From Apostichopus japonicus (taxonomy: Eukaryota; Echinodermata; Holothuroidea; Aspidochirotida; Stichopodidae), in NCBI RefSeq assembly GCF_037975245.1, contig NC_092568.1:8381001-8445000 (forward strand): a stretch of DNA of 64,000 nucleotides, given 5' to 3'. The notes below the pieces were generated by a model. The model saw only the letters and a list, made by a program, of their open reading frames with translations. It had not been told where the DNA came from and did no database searches. Shown in pieces: positions 15,501 to 30,500 of this stretch. How positions within the stretch are numbered: the stretch's first letter is position 1; each line of letters starts with the position of its first letter. Both the position numbers and the translations under genes were made by a program.

Positions 15501-18500
15501 AACTGAGCCGACAATCTGTCAATTATCACTCACCAGTGAAACTGTGATAACGATGGGTGCATGAGACGTCACTATGCATACAGACAAACAGCAAGACCCA
15601 TAAACCAATATATACATACACTATAAATACTACATACAAACAGCATGTACTTCCTCCCCCTTTAAGTTTCCAAATTGGCTGATGTAAAATTAGAACCAGG
15701 ATATCCTAGTGACACATGTAGGTCACATGCTCGGAGTTACTACCGAATACCTAGACTCAATGTTCACTAATCATATCCCATTCACATATTGCTTTTTAAA
15801 TTAATGATGTCCCTACTCACATGAATCAATTAGCAATTCCTTCCCCCATTCTCCTTAAAGTCATATTTAACACGACAAGTTGCTTGCTGCTGGTTTGTGG
15901 CTGCAACCTTTGGGAAGTCCCCCGGGGTTGGGGGACGGGACATGTTGATGTGGCACACTGTTATGCCCTGAGAGGGACTGTGTGAATTTTGTACACTTGG
16001 ATGTCTTGATGATATAAGACTGTCAACCTTGAATCTTTACCTCTTTAACTTTCACTCGATCAACTACAACACGATACTCCTTCACCAGATGCTTCAGAGT
16101 ACTTGATCTCCTTGATTGAGGACTTTTAACAAGGAGTGTGCTTAACATTAAGTGTCTATTCCTACCCGACCATCAATCAAATGATTTGATTCATTCCTGC
16201 ACTGCTCAGTTAACAAAATCATTTAAAACATGGGTACTTTGGGGGAGATTCATGCCATACAAATGCTTAATTTTCACCGCAGATTTTTCGAGGAAAATAT
16301 AAATAACAATAATGACAACAACAAAAACAATAATAATATAAATAAAAGCTGTGGTCTTTCATTGATTTTGGTAATGGAATATTGTACAGATCACCTTAAT
16401 ACTTAAATTCAAGCCTGGTGAAATCTTTTCTAAAGTAGTATTTATCTTCAATATAATGAACTGAAATTGACATCACCCACTACAGAAAATTATTTCTGTG
16501 TGTCTACAAGAAATTATGAACTCCCAGACTGAATTCAGTGCTGACACATTTGACAAACTTGTTAAAAGTTTGGGTTTTACTGCAACATTTGAATTATTTC
16601 CAAACATGCCAGCTACATTTGCAATTCACATCAAATCTACCACTAACACCAACAGATGCAGGACTTGATTTTTCTCCACCTGTGTCAATGTTTATCATGC
16701 AGGTTAACATTTACCCAGAATCATATTTTAATACTTTCTATGAATTAACCGCTGAAGGTCTCTGTACAAAGTCATTTTTTTAAGTGTTTTGGCAAATGTT
16801 CACTGAAAATCACTTCTAATACACTAATGATTGACATTGCCATGCCACATTGTGAGAGTAAAAGCCCTTAATAGCTAAGAATACGTGTGACACACGAAGA
16901 GCAAACACCAAATCAAATACTGTTCCACCGCTAAACAACCAACGACCCACACACGAAACATTTCCCAGTAATTATGATGATTCACATGAACCATAAGCTG
17001 GCTATAAAAATCAAATCATGTCACACTTACCTCTATGTCATCTAACATTTCTTGTGGAATTGAAAAAACGTTGATGAGATCCTCTCGCAACAACCTGCAA
17101 ACAGAATTAACAACCATGATCATTATCGGCCTGCGAGAGTTTAATTCAAATATCTCCTTGCGATTTCCGATCATTGTGAGCTCCTGTACTTTATATCAAT
17201 TAATGAGAATCTTAAAAAGAGTTCACAGATCTGTAATGCTAGTTGGCGAGATACACGACATAAACTTTGGCGAGTGCAGTCCTCGAAAGTGGCAAACTTT
17301 TCTGACAGATTTAATTTGAGCAAAAAGGTTTGCTTTTCGTCAAAATTTCGTCAAATGTAAAATGCATACAAATTGCAAGATGAAATGATTTTGAACTTAG
17401 ACGATTGGAATAGTCAGAGATACTGGTTGGCCATATCTGTAATGGGTGCATTGTGGAGCAAGGGATCAAATACCTTTGTGTGCAAAATCAAATTCATAAT
17501 TTGTGGAAAGCTTTTCTCAAGATAAATTAAATGTGTTGTAGGCAAAGATAAATGTGTAAAAATATGACTGCCTGGAGTTTTTAATCCTACCAGAAGTTAT
17601 TTTGCTACAGTAGGATTATCAGAAAAAGATTTTATCATCATATGTTTATGCACTTAAGATTTGCTAAATGAACACAATATTCAATTTCCACCATGTGCAT
17701 ATAAAGCTACACAATTTTTTTTCTACAAACATTTTAATGAAGAATGCAAAAAATTTTGCAGATCTGAAAATCTAATTATTCAATATTTTTGTCTTTACTT
17801 TCTGTTATTCCAAACCTTTTGACAGGCGTAAATTAGGTGGAGTTTATACTCTGTAATTGCAACCTTTTGACATCTAGGCACAACACACTTAATACAAGAA
17901 TCTAGCATTTTATAACACAAGAGTTATTTCAAATCTAACTTAGTCATACCTCTTAAAAAAAACTAGTGACTGGTAAAACAGCATATATGCAGGTATTTAA
18001 CGTGGTTCTCTGACTACACTAGACGAAGAGAGGTCTGTACATTGACCTTTTAGGCATCAGTTTTAAGGAGATCTTTACACAGCAGCTGCCTGCATTACCA
18101 AAACGAGAGAATAAGCCATCATGTTAACTACTGTGACTGTAGTGCTGGTAAATTTGTTACAACTATAGGTTTAAACATTTCTTCTATCTAATCACAGGAA
18201 AACATTAATGAAGACTTGTAGAAAATATCATCACTAGCCAATTAAAAAACACATTTTTTTAATAACAATTTTTTTTTTCGAGCTCACTGCATAAAAGGTA
18301 AAATTGAATTCTACAGAAAGAAAATAAAACCTTCACCTTTGAAATTCTTCGGCATCCTCCTCTATCAGGTCATAATTGTTTATGAAATGGAAGGAGCCGT
18401 GAATTGTCCTGTAAGAAAAGAAAACCAGGATATTAAAGTAGTATATATTTAGATAAGAATAATATAAAAATAAAATAAAACTGTTAGCAAACTGCTTATC

Positions 18501-21500
18501 CACTAGAGAGCCTGTGTAGGAGAATGTGTAAAAGTAAGTTGGCCTGACGTTTCGATCCTAGCAGGATCTTCTTCAAAGGCCTTTTCTTTCTTTTTTTTTT
18601 AGCCTTTGAAGAAGATCCTTCTAGGATCGAAACGTCAGGCCAACTTACTTTTACACAAGAATAATATAACTCGTTAAATTCAATTTAAAACAAAAGCATA
18701 AAATATTCATTACTAAATTAATTGCAGTTTCAAGGATAACTTCTCCTCAAAGTGGTGGCAAAAATTCCAATTGAACATGTGCAGTATCATACAATTATAC
18801 ATGACTTGATATCGGATCTGAAGAATCAAGAATCCTATTAATGTACCAGGTTTTGTTTTAGTTCTTTGATGAAATGATATCACAAATTCTACAAAATGAC
18901 ATATAATTAACAATTCAAGGTTTAAAATATGTTATTAAATCAATACAGAGAATGCACAGGGACAGCATTCAAATTTGCATTTGAAACCCAATCTGTATAT
19001 ATCAATGTTTGTATTTTCTGGTTGCCCTGCATGCCCTGTACAGGTGACCCCTTTAAAGTAACCAGTGGAAATTAAGGCATGAATATTGTATAAAACTGTC
19101 ATGAATAATTGCCTTCATTCATTTCACTGTCAGTTTCTCCCTTTACTTAAAATAGTATCAATACATGCAAATCATTTCCAACTGAGAAGGTTGCATGTTT
19201 CGTCCGTCTGATAAAAACAGGTAACCTGATAAACTCTTGCATGCATGTGAAGGCATTCTAAGACACCTAAACCCAATTTTAGGTTTTAGTTCAATTTGCT
19301 ATTCCCACAGGAACTTATGACTTATATACCTGTCTGACGCGTAGAACAGAACTCTTAAAAAGTTCACTGCAGGTTAAGTTGTCAAAAAACTGTACTTTTT
19401 TTTCTTTCTTTTAACCTCAAGTCATGCATTCGTCGTCCTGTTATTCGGTGCACGTACTTACGCACCGTTCTGGATCGATATCTCGTCTAACAAGTTACAG
19501 TTACGGTTACGTCGAGACCCTCCTCAAATATTGAGCCCCAAATTAATTGGTGCGAGAGCAAATGAAGACGTGAAATATTGACCCAAATATTCTAGAAAGT
19601 CCGTCGTGAATGGTCAGCGGAGGAAACCATTTCTGAAATTTTAATAGATTGTCATCTGACAAATGCACATTTGTTCTGTGTTTTTTTTACCTCTAACTGT
19701 AAATTAAACTCCCGAGAAGCAACTAAAAGGCTGTTTTTTATTTTTATCTCGATACAGATAGCTAAAAATTTGAAACCTTTCCACTGTTTATGGTGTAACA
19801 GTGTGCAAATTAGAGGGTATCATATCAGAGCTAACAACCAGGAATAGATTCGATGAGAAGTTTAGAGGGGGTAAAAATCACTCTCCTACGACTGTTTATA
19901 TGCTTCCTTATTTATCTGCCAAGTTTCAGACATTTAAATTTCCAAAATGAAAAAAACAAAAACAAATAAAACACACAGGGAGGAGATTATGTTACTGTTT
20001 GTCACTACATACCAAGGAATAATGTGTGCAACCTCCACACTTTCCTCACTGCTACCTCCTCCTTCCCCCTGCCCCTCCCCCTCCCTCCAAGGTCTGAATC
20101 ATTAGCTATTATATTCAAAATTGTTTTCAAAAGACTGTTGCTTTTGGAAATCTTTAAGAGATAAACATTTAAGGTACAGTGAGCAATCTCTGTTAGCTTC
20201 CAGTTTTACAAAATTTAATTTAAATACCAAGATGGCACTAAAGCTTAGACAAATATATAGACTACATTTCATCATTATGTAATTTGACAGTTTAAACATG
20301 TCGACAAGACATAATGGAATCTTTCTTGAAATCGTTCCACCTCCCTCCCTCCCTTTCCTTGTTTTTCTCATACTTTACACATACGTACATTTCTCAGATG
20401 GCTCCAATTCCACTCCAGTAACGCCACCAAACGATCAATACCAGTAAGAGAATGCCCAAACCGTTTGCACACTTCCCCGTAAGTACATTAATTTTTGCCT
20501 GTCAAAGCAATCTCTCAAACATTGATTTCCTCTCTACGAGTCCACCAACACAACAAAATGAATAACTTCTCGATGCCCACAAAATTAATTTCCTCGGGCC
20601 GCTTTTGAAAAAACATCTGACAAGTTTCCAACGTCGGGTGCGAAAAAAAAATAAAAATTTAATATCCAAAATTAGTAGTTGACTTTGAAAAGAGGCTATG
20701 GGAGTCACACGAGTGGTTTAGAAGAGGATAAAAGCTAAAACAACTTACGAACGTACGAAAGAAATTTGATAATAGCGACGTTGAATAATATTGCAAAAAA
20801 ATTGACTAAAGTTAATGGATTTATTTGATGAAGTAAACTTATGATAAAACGATTCTTGTTCGCTTACCCGCAGAATTTCTTTGTGCAAAACCAGGATCCT
20901 TTCTGGCAATGGCTGTGAAAAGGAAAAGAGGAAGGAAGTAAAAAATTACTGAATTAATTCTATGGTTGATTTTTTAAAACTGTGTTAACCTTATTCGACA
21001 CAACTATGAACAGAATTAGAAGTTTTAAGACGAACAAATATTGGTCATAACTTTGTTTCGGTTTCTTCAGTTATTCTCTTTCCTGAATATTATATTAGGC
21101 AGTTATTTTTATACGTTGCTACTGTAAGCAACCCACAGATGAATAAAGGAGCAGTCAAATGGCTTATAACCTAACACTTCACATCAGATGTATATTCAAT
21201 CTGCACTTTTAAGCTCCTTTTCTCTTTCCCCTTTTAATTTTTGACAAGTTGGAACACCGTGGGTTTCTCTTGGATGACAAACCCACCTTTCTTTAGACGG
21301 ACAGGGTTTGCAGCAGAGACCTACCAGATGCTTCTTTTCATTGCTTCAAATGTCACTGTCTTTATCCGATCGACTATAGCACTGGTATATTCCTCGAAAA
21401 CATGTCAAATTTGTTTTCATAAACTAATCCGTGGAGCGTCAGACTCTTGTTCTGACTTTCCTTCTCGAGTGTTGGAAATTAGTTTGCAGATCATCAATCA

Positions 21501-24500
21501 TAGTCAAACTCATTTTATTGATGATTTCAATGAGATTATTACATAGTGAGTGCAATCAGCATGAGGTGTAATACTGTACACTAATCTTAAAAGCAAAATA
21601 TATTTTGCAAGTTTGATCCATTAAGTGTGACATCTAGCGCAATTGTAAACCAGTTTTTGGTGATGTATTTTGGTGGTTATCTCATTACTCTGAATAAACT
21701 GAACCCCCCTCCCCCCCATAAAAAAAAAAATTGCAATTTACAAAAATATTTACCAATTAAGTGGAACACTGTTACCTCTGTTTTTCTTGATTTCTCAGAA
21801 AATTTAATAAAAACTTGGGAATGTGGAATTGATTCCTAATTAATAATTTGATACAATTTTGTGTATGCCTCTGAGCATGAAGTTTGAAGCAGCATGCAAT
21901 TTATTGTCTAGCACCTTTAATAATTTATACTATTAGTTTTGATAATTTTTTAAAACAATACAATTAAGGAATACCCAGATCCATTCAATGATCATGAACA
22001 TTCATCACCTTCGAAAAAGGAAATTAAAACATAAAATAATAATTGCATTGCTTTGTTTTACTTTATGAATCAAGTGCCTGCGGACAAAACTATATATTAA
22101 GGCCAAAAAGTTAAAGAAAACACCCACCATCCCCCCCCCAAAAAAAAAACCTGAACGAGAGAGAACAAGAATAAATAAAACACGAGAGAAGCATGAGAAG
22201 TAATATACTCCTTGTGTTTAGCCGGAGGCCTAAATTTCGATGCAATGAAAGAACTCTAAGAACTGTCTGGCTTCTCCCGGAACATTCTAATTAAAAGAAT
22301 TCCCCGACCGAGACTCCCTCCACGAAAGGAAACATCGTCTCTCTATCCTCTCATGCCCTAAACAAGAGACAGGTTTTAATTATCTTTATCTTCACTGGGC
22401 ATATTTTGTTTCCATAATCCAGTTTCGTCATTTTCTGCTTTTAATCCAGTCCTGAGAGAGACATCCTCTGAATGCTCCCAGCACCATTCCCCCTTCAGGG
22501 ACAAGGTCTCTCTCCTTTCTTACGATACTCCCCCTCTACCAGCCCTCGACAGGACGTGACCTCGGGAGTGCCGTAGAGCGGGAGTGCTGTACGCAGAGCG
22601 GGAGCACCCAGGAGCGAGGTTTTTTTCGCACCGAAGGTGGGAAAACGTTAATTTGATACGCTGCATTGATTCATCATTGATTTTTTCGGGGCGTTAGTCA
22701 CACATGTCCTCTAGATGATTGACTCTCCGAGATGACAACGTTGTGATCTTACCAGACTCTTGACAAATTGATGGATGGCGAAAAAACAATTTCTCTCTCG
22801 GGAATTTCTCCTTTTAACGCCCGAAAAAAAGAAAAAAAATTGCTGTACGGAAATCTCATCATAATACTGGCTCCCGGAATCAGTCAATGACATTTACAGA
22901 AGACAAAACACAGGAATATTGTTGTTATCGATGCAAATATTTTCAAGAACGAAAAAAAAAACTACGGAGTCATTGCGAGTGAAACCTGACTCAGAACGAT
23001 GAAGACAAAAAAAGTAAAGAAAACTAAACTCAAAAATTTGGCTCAGGTGTCATACAAGACCAAGAGATTCCTCACAGTATTGTGGTCGGTTCTTGTGAAA
23101 GCTTTGCTAGAACTCTTTCCAGAGAAGGTTTCTGGCGCGTGAGAAAAATTTGTGAGTACGCGGGTCATGAAAAACACCTTTGGGAACTCTCAAATAATTA
23201 AGATAAATTGAGGCTGAAAGGAATATGACAGAATGAATTCATCACAAAGCTCAAAGTGATATTAAAAGTTTTTTCTATTTTACCAAATATGTCAAAAACT
23301 TTACTTTTTTTTCTCATAATTTTTGGTCACAAGACACCTTTGCAGGTTAACTGACTTACATCATCGACTTTAATACATCACTATTTTTCTTCATCAAATA
23401 AGATCTTACAATAGATGGAAAGAAAAAAAAGGGCTGTGTGATTGAGAAACTTGAGAATCAATTTCCCAATCTCACTTCACGAATTATATATATAGTTCTT
23501 ACCATTCGTTGCAATCGACATATCTCACGTCGGCTTCGTGATACGTGACTTCATCGTACAGACAGACGACTGAAAATGAAGAAAACGAGACAAAAAAGAT
23601 GTGATTCAGGATTCATTCCTAAGAAACTATAGAGCCCTACATCCCATTCTAGTGCTCCTGTCACAAGGTAACTTAAAAGCAATAACCTCTCCTGAAAAAA
23701 AAATGTAAAAAAAAAATGACCAAACCATGGATATTAACAATTAGTCCAGGACCATCTAGTAATCAACAAGCACCAATGGCAATCTGCATTATGTGGTACT
23801 CTTCACAAAGTCTGCTGCTTCCATGTCCTTCACCTTGTCTACCTTCCCACCTCATCTCTCCTGCTCATCCCTAATCTATACCAGTGGCAAAGAGACTAGC
23901 CACATCACATTCCACTACGAGGCCATCCTTTAGCTATTCCATCCTACGCAAAACTACAGTTGTTTAGCGTTATCATTAAGGGTCATCATATCCGTACCTT
24001 GTGATCTTTTTCCTTGTTTTGGGGGTTCAGGCCCTGTAGTGAATTATTAAAACATATACCCTACGGCTTGCATTAAAAATCTAATCCAGACACCTTTAAT
24101 ATCGTAGGCACAGTCAAGGTACAGAAAAGCCTAATAACCTTGTACAGTAGAAGTTTACAGGAAAGATAGATAAAAACCATGGAGCAAAAAATGTCAACAG
24201 TTTGGTTTAACTGGAGATAACAGAATTTAATATCAGTCCCTAATCATATTTGCAGACCCAATGTCATTTCCTATGTGACCTGCATAAATGCTAATATTTA
24301 GTCATCGCGTGTCAATATTGACACTGAAAACAGTAAAAAAAAAAAATGTTCATGTCTTGTATTGAAATTAAACTGTTGTTGACTCAATTTGTGTAACATT
24401 TTACATTCTGATAGACTATATTTATATTATTCATGCCTTCTCCATCGAGGACAGAGAAACGATCGTTTGATAAGTTGCAAAGTCGGCACTGATCGTTCGA

Positions 24501-27500
24501 AATGTGTGGCATTACAAATCTTCATGGTAACTTTTAATAATATACTCTAGGAATATTCACCTACCTTACAGTCATGTAACATAATAGTTTTATAGCTTTT
24601 TCTTTTCTTTTTTACTTTTGTTTATGTCCTATGTTTCTGTTTCTTTATTCATTTCCATTCCCTCTCTTTTCCTTACTCCCTAGAGTGGTAATACAACTTG
24701 CAGCAAATTTTAAAGTATTGATTTTCTTTAATCCCTGATGATTTCTCAAAAGATCTACATACAAAAAAAAGCCTCTCAGAATTGTTCAACAATCTTGCTG
24801 AAGAAATAAACTCATCTGTAACAGTCTTTGTTTATGTAGTTGAATCTTCTAAAAGTCAGCAGATATTAAACACAATGTGAAAAGATTTTTTTTTTTAAAT
24901 GTATGCATAAAATATTTATACAAATACTTTATTTACAAGATAAAAATTGCTAGAAACGTTGTTTCAGGATGCGGGGAAGGGGACAATAACGGGAGGGGAA
25001 TATGGGGGAGAGGAAAAGACAGGGTGATAGGGGTCCAGGGGTATAGTTTTAATATAGTCAATGTTATGCACACAACTAAAGAATATACTACATATTCATT
25101 TGCATATCCACTAAATATGGTCGAAGCTAAGAGATTTTAGCAGTAATTTATACACAAGACAAAGACTCAATAGCTCATAAAATATTATTGGGTCAATCTT
25201 CAACAGATTTTAACAGTACGTTACAGACAGGCGTAAGGGTAACAAAATTCAGCAAATTTAGGAGAAATTTAAACCACATTCTATAACAGTACTATATATA
25301 CATTGTACAATTATAAAGGCTGCTAATACTTTGTTATGGATAACAACTGGACAACCTCTTGAGTAAACAAGGGATCCATTCCTAAAGTAACTTTTATATC
25401 TTTCGATTGACAAGATCCACATAATTGCAGAGAGATTAACACTATTATGAAGCCTCCATTGATGTAACCCACTCAGCTAACACCACGCTGATACCAACAA
25501 TAGAATCAGAGCAAAACAAAACTGGAAAACTTATCTTTTATCTTTATCTTTTATACTTCTGGCTAAACAAGAGTAAAAAAACAGCAACAAGCCTTACAGG
25601 GGCCGACAGCTTAATTAACTGATTTTAATCATGATTAGAAACGAACGGCACCAGAAACCACAAGTCCTGGCAGTGAGAGAAAGTTTAATGCTGGTATAGA
25701 CCGTTAGTTTCTAATTATACTGTCATGCCTCCTTATATTGTAGTGGCAGCGAAAAACGGTTGTGACAACTTTGAGTGTAAATCCGTAACCATGGAGGTCC
25801 TATTTGTTTAGGAATTAACCAGCTTCTATTTAGAAGCGTTGAAAATTTAATTAAATTGTATATTAACTGTCAGGTAAAATTAATTTATAGCTCATAATTA
25901 TGGCGTAACAACAATTTTTGAGGTTAATGAATTTTGCTTGTAACAATAGATTGAATTTTAAATTGCACGAAAATTTTTTTTTAATTGTTTTCCTCTCAGA
26001 ATTTGGCTGAACCTACCCGGTATTACACAAAATAACAAAGAACAACCAGAACACTCTCCTAGATAGTGCTTAGTAAAAGGAGGTTAATAAGAAAGTAGTT
26101 AACAAATCTGATCCTTTAAGAGAATTCTTCACTCAGACTCTATTTCAAATTATTATGAACATCATTTAGAAATGGAAAGGGGATAATTAAAAAGAATGTT
26201 TAACTTTTGCTTTATTATCTGCGCTATACATGCCTCTAGAGCCAAGTCCTTAGTTGTCATGGGATTGAAACCATTGAAAAAGATTGATGAAAATCGACTC
26301 AAAAAATCTCCTTTTGAGCAAATTATTATGGACAAAGTCAGTGCAAAAATGCTTATCAACTACTGTATATTGGACCACATGGAAAAATTACAAAATTTGG
26401 GTCTTTATAACTGCATTTATCTGGAAGAAAACAATCCCAAGCCAAGCATATTAGTGACATTGCCGATGCATTTTATATTTAGAAAGCAGTGAAAAATTTA
26501 TGAACATTAACCTATAAATCTGCTCACAACATGAATAAAGTTAGTGAGACTGCATATCCATAGCTGCCTTAATTTGAACAGAAGCTGCCTAATTTTGAGA
26601 TCACTCTCCCCAAGTATAGCTGTGAAAAATTCAAGAGCAGGTGGCTCATTTCTGGGTTTTAAATGACTCCTTCCAAAAGTCATCAACTATTCTAGCACAA
26701 ATCGCTAGAAGTTAAAATTCAGACATGGAAGATCTGCTGCCACATCATACCCTCTCCACCATTCCTACCCCACCCCCCCCCCACCCTTCCTAAGATGTGC
26801 AGCATGATCTATTTTTCCAGAGTTCTCTTAATCTTTTCTATTAGAGCAAAAAAAAAAAAAAAAATCCAAATATTTTACTTGTTCCTTGATCCTTTCAAAT
26901 AGTTGAATATTTTTCGTTTCATTGTATTTTTATTGAATTCTGTTGCAAATTTGGAAAAAAAACTTTTTCCTTCCAATTTATGCTGAAAGTGCTTAATTCT
27001 TCAATCAATCAATCAATCAGCAGATATATCAATCAGTCAATCCATCAATCAATGTATCATTAAAAAAAACTTTAAATATTTAAGCACAATATATTTTTAG
27101 AATTCTCTTATATTTTTTGCTATTAAAGGAAACAACAAAAAATAGAACCAATTTTCCAGAATATTTTGTTTCATTCAAATTCTGTTGAACTTTCAATATT
27201 TCCTATACAACTCTATCCCAAACAGACAATATTTTTTCTATTTACATTTATATACCGCTTCAATCTATCAACCACCAGATTCCGTTGTAGATTGCCGATT
27301 ATTGTTACAAGATGTAAAATTCATCTCAAATATCGTATTCTGAGATGAAAGCAGGAATTGGATGCATTAATAGCACTGGGAGGGAACATGACAGCAGCAG
27401 ATGATTTATAAGCTGTCGTTACCTCAGAGGAATGTTATCAATCACTCACTGATTGGCATGAAACAATGATGATTCTTAGTAATAATAATAACAATAAACA

Positions 27501-30500
27501 GTTCTTATATAGCGCAACTTACAATAAAGTCTCGCTGCGCTGTACAAAAGAAAGTGAAAGATATGTACACAATATACAATAAGAGTAAACATAACAATTA
27601 TAATGTCAATGAAAACAGGTATGTCTTCAAACAGTTTTGAACATCTCCACAGACACGACATTCTCGATGTTGAGTGGGAGTTTATTCCAAAGGAGGGTTG
27701 AGGAGTACTGGAAAGATCGCTGGCCATTAGATTTAGTGGACACAGGGTGCATAGAGAGCAATGATTGGGTGCTAGAGTGCAGAAGGCGAGTTGGGGTATA
27801 ACTTTGAAAAAGTCCACCCAAGTAGCAGAAAATCCATATACAAAAAATAGAAACTGGGTAAATCTCGTGGAAGCAGAACATATCCTATAATTACATTAAA
27901 AAGAAAAACAAACAGTAATGTTCAAAAAGTAAATATTGACCTCTCTCTATCTTTGGCTCCAATGTAAAATGAACCCCCAGAAGCTATATTTTTTTTATGT
28001 AATTTCATGAAACATTCAAGAACTATGTTTATGTGGATTATCGATTTTAAATGTTTGATATTATTAGATTTAAACTAACCAGAGTAGGAGACACATGTCT
28101 TTACATGATTCGAGACTTAAAGCAGCATTCTGTGTTGAAATCTTAAAATTTTGGGACAATGTTTCTTCATGTACAATGAAGCTTGTCAATTTATTAACAA
28201 CTCCAGCTTTGTTCATTAGGGCAAATCAAACGAAATCTTTACGGTCTTTTGAATTAATGTTCGTGTGGACTTGGCGAATTGGCCAAAGCATGATTGTTTT
28301 TTTTCCTGAGATGTTTAGAGAAGTTACTAGTCACAAAGATCTCTAACATATAAGGTAAAGACTATAGTTGGGTTTGTTCTCCTTAAATGTTTTATAATTT
28401 AACAAACCTCTGAGCAACAAATGTGTCGAATGCAAAGCCAAATTTATTTGATTTTATCTCAGATGGTTTAAGGCACCATAAATGTCTTAATTTGAACAGC
28501 TTGCTATTACAGTTTCAGTTATACTTGGTACATCTGAATACCAAATTGCAGCAAATTATAGATCAAAACTTAAAAAAATCTGCAGCGCAAATTTATTTCC
28601 ATGTAGATTATCCTTGTGAGACACGATATGAAAAAACTTGAGGTTCTCACCCCCTCCTTTTTTTTAATTTTTATTAATCACAGATAGCTCTATTGTTCCT
28701 TTCAAATATTCACCACTGGTGATTGACATTATTTATTAAGTTTTGGTTTGAACATGTCATTAAGTGATGACAAAAGCTTCAGATGTCAATAAAAAATGAG
28801 GGAACTGGACTTAGTTAAGTAACGTTCTAATTAATGTTTCCATGGGGAAGAAGATTTAAAAAACTCTTACCGTGAAGAGGAACGTCACAAAGGGCTCCAG
28901 AAAAGCCGCTGAAACATCGGCAGGTGAATCCAGACGGACTCGATGTCGACGGGGTACACTCTCCTTGGTTCTGACAGGGTTCCCTGTCACATATTCCAAC
29001 ATCGGGTTCCGGTGACGTTGTGGCTAATAATAAGAAGGAAAGATTTATACATCCCTTGTTCATTTAAGTGGCAGGGTAACAACCCATTCACTCTACGCTA
29101 CAGGACCGAGTCGGTATCATAGCCGGTTATTTACTTGGCTCGAGTCGATCACTCGTAGAATGCGTCCGTGGGAACAAACTGAAACAAGTTCTTAGATGGT
29201 GTCTTTGTATTTTGGCAAAAGGGGTGGGATAAATCATGACACGTATTTATACTGCTTAATGGCTCTCATATTGTAAAAAAAACTTTGAAGATTATCAGTC
29301 AGTTAATAATTAAGTGCAAACATATTTAATTTTACCGACACATTCGTTGGGACATGAAAGGAAAATAAAACAAAACTTGAGTATGACTCACCGATTATTT
29401 CCATATCACAGTGTAACCCAGTGAACCCCTCCGAACAGAGGCATCGTGGGTAGGATCCTATTGGCTGATGACACAAGCCGCCGTTTTGACATGGATTATC
29501 TTTGCATGTTAAATCTAGCGGAAAGATTCATCAAAGATATTCTGTAATTAATGTAACACAGCAAAGCTTCATGCATCATTAAAAATAGGGCAAGAGGATT
29601 CATTCATTACTTGAGCCTAATTAAGTTACGAAGTCAATGTATGTCATCTTAGAAATCATTCGACCGTGGGTACCAAGACAGTTTTGTTAACAAATTTGGA
29701 CAGAAAAGTGAGGAAGGCAAAATGTGACGATAAATTCTCTTGATTAAAATAAAACATTTAATACAAACTTTTGCCCACTTTAAATGCTTTTACAAGTTTT
29801 GTGCACTGAGGTGTAAGGCTGTGTCATTTTCACCTAGCCATGTAGGTTTTTATGCTTTATGAATTACATACCCTTCAATTTCAGAGATATGTGCAGTGTC
29901 AACCACTTGCTTCTACTAACATTTCAATGCCATATAAGTTTTTTTTTTCGGTTCACATGTACACAAAATTCGATACAAGTTGTTTGGTATTATACAGTGT
30001 TTACAAATTTACAGTAAGTGTAACACATGATGGACACCAAAAAAGTGAAAGGCTGTTTATGAATATTAATGACCATGAGAAAAACAGACCGGAAGAAGAA
30101 GGATATAGGGAAAGAAAAATGTGAAAAAAACCCATCTGCAACTAATTAAAGGTAAGTTTTCGTTTCTCCTGTAACTTTTAATAATCAAACACAAAACCAT
30201 ACATGTAGTTGGTCAGTAATGTGTTACTGAAAACAAGGCAGAAACAAACGTCATTGTTGCAAGTCCTATGAGAATGTCCATGTTAATTCTGTTGATGGAT
30301 ATCACATGATATAGCACACTCAAAGCAATATTTTTTGAGTACATCCTTTGTTCTCAAATGGTTGCAATCAACATAAAACTGGCCTGTTGAATGGAGTCTA
30401 GATTAGCTGGTGATAAATAAGTTCTTACATACAGTATTTCTTCCCACATTGATAATGCAAACCGCTTGACCAAAATTTCATAATTCCTGGCTCGAATTTG

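Larger units (their letters stand above)
23570..28870 (-). other. Intron 5 of the receptor gene
   Basis: The largest intron, 5.3 kb. It holds a TCAA microsatellite at 27001-27056 and a degraded LINE 3' end at about 27478-27850. I found no additional cysteine-rich phase-1 exon on the minus strand. Confidence 0.6.

Noticed and set aside
26196..26492. 98-codon plus-strand open frame in receptor intron 5
   Set aside because: No domain, AT-driven composition and no splice context. A minus-strand open frame overlaps it as well.
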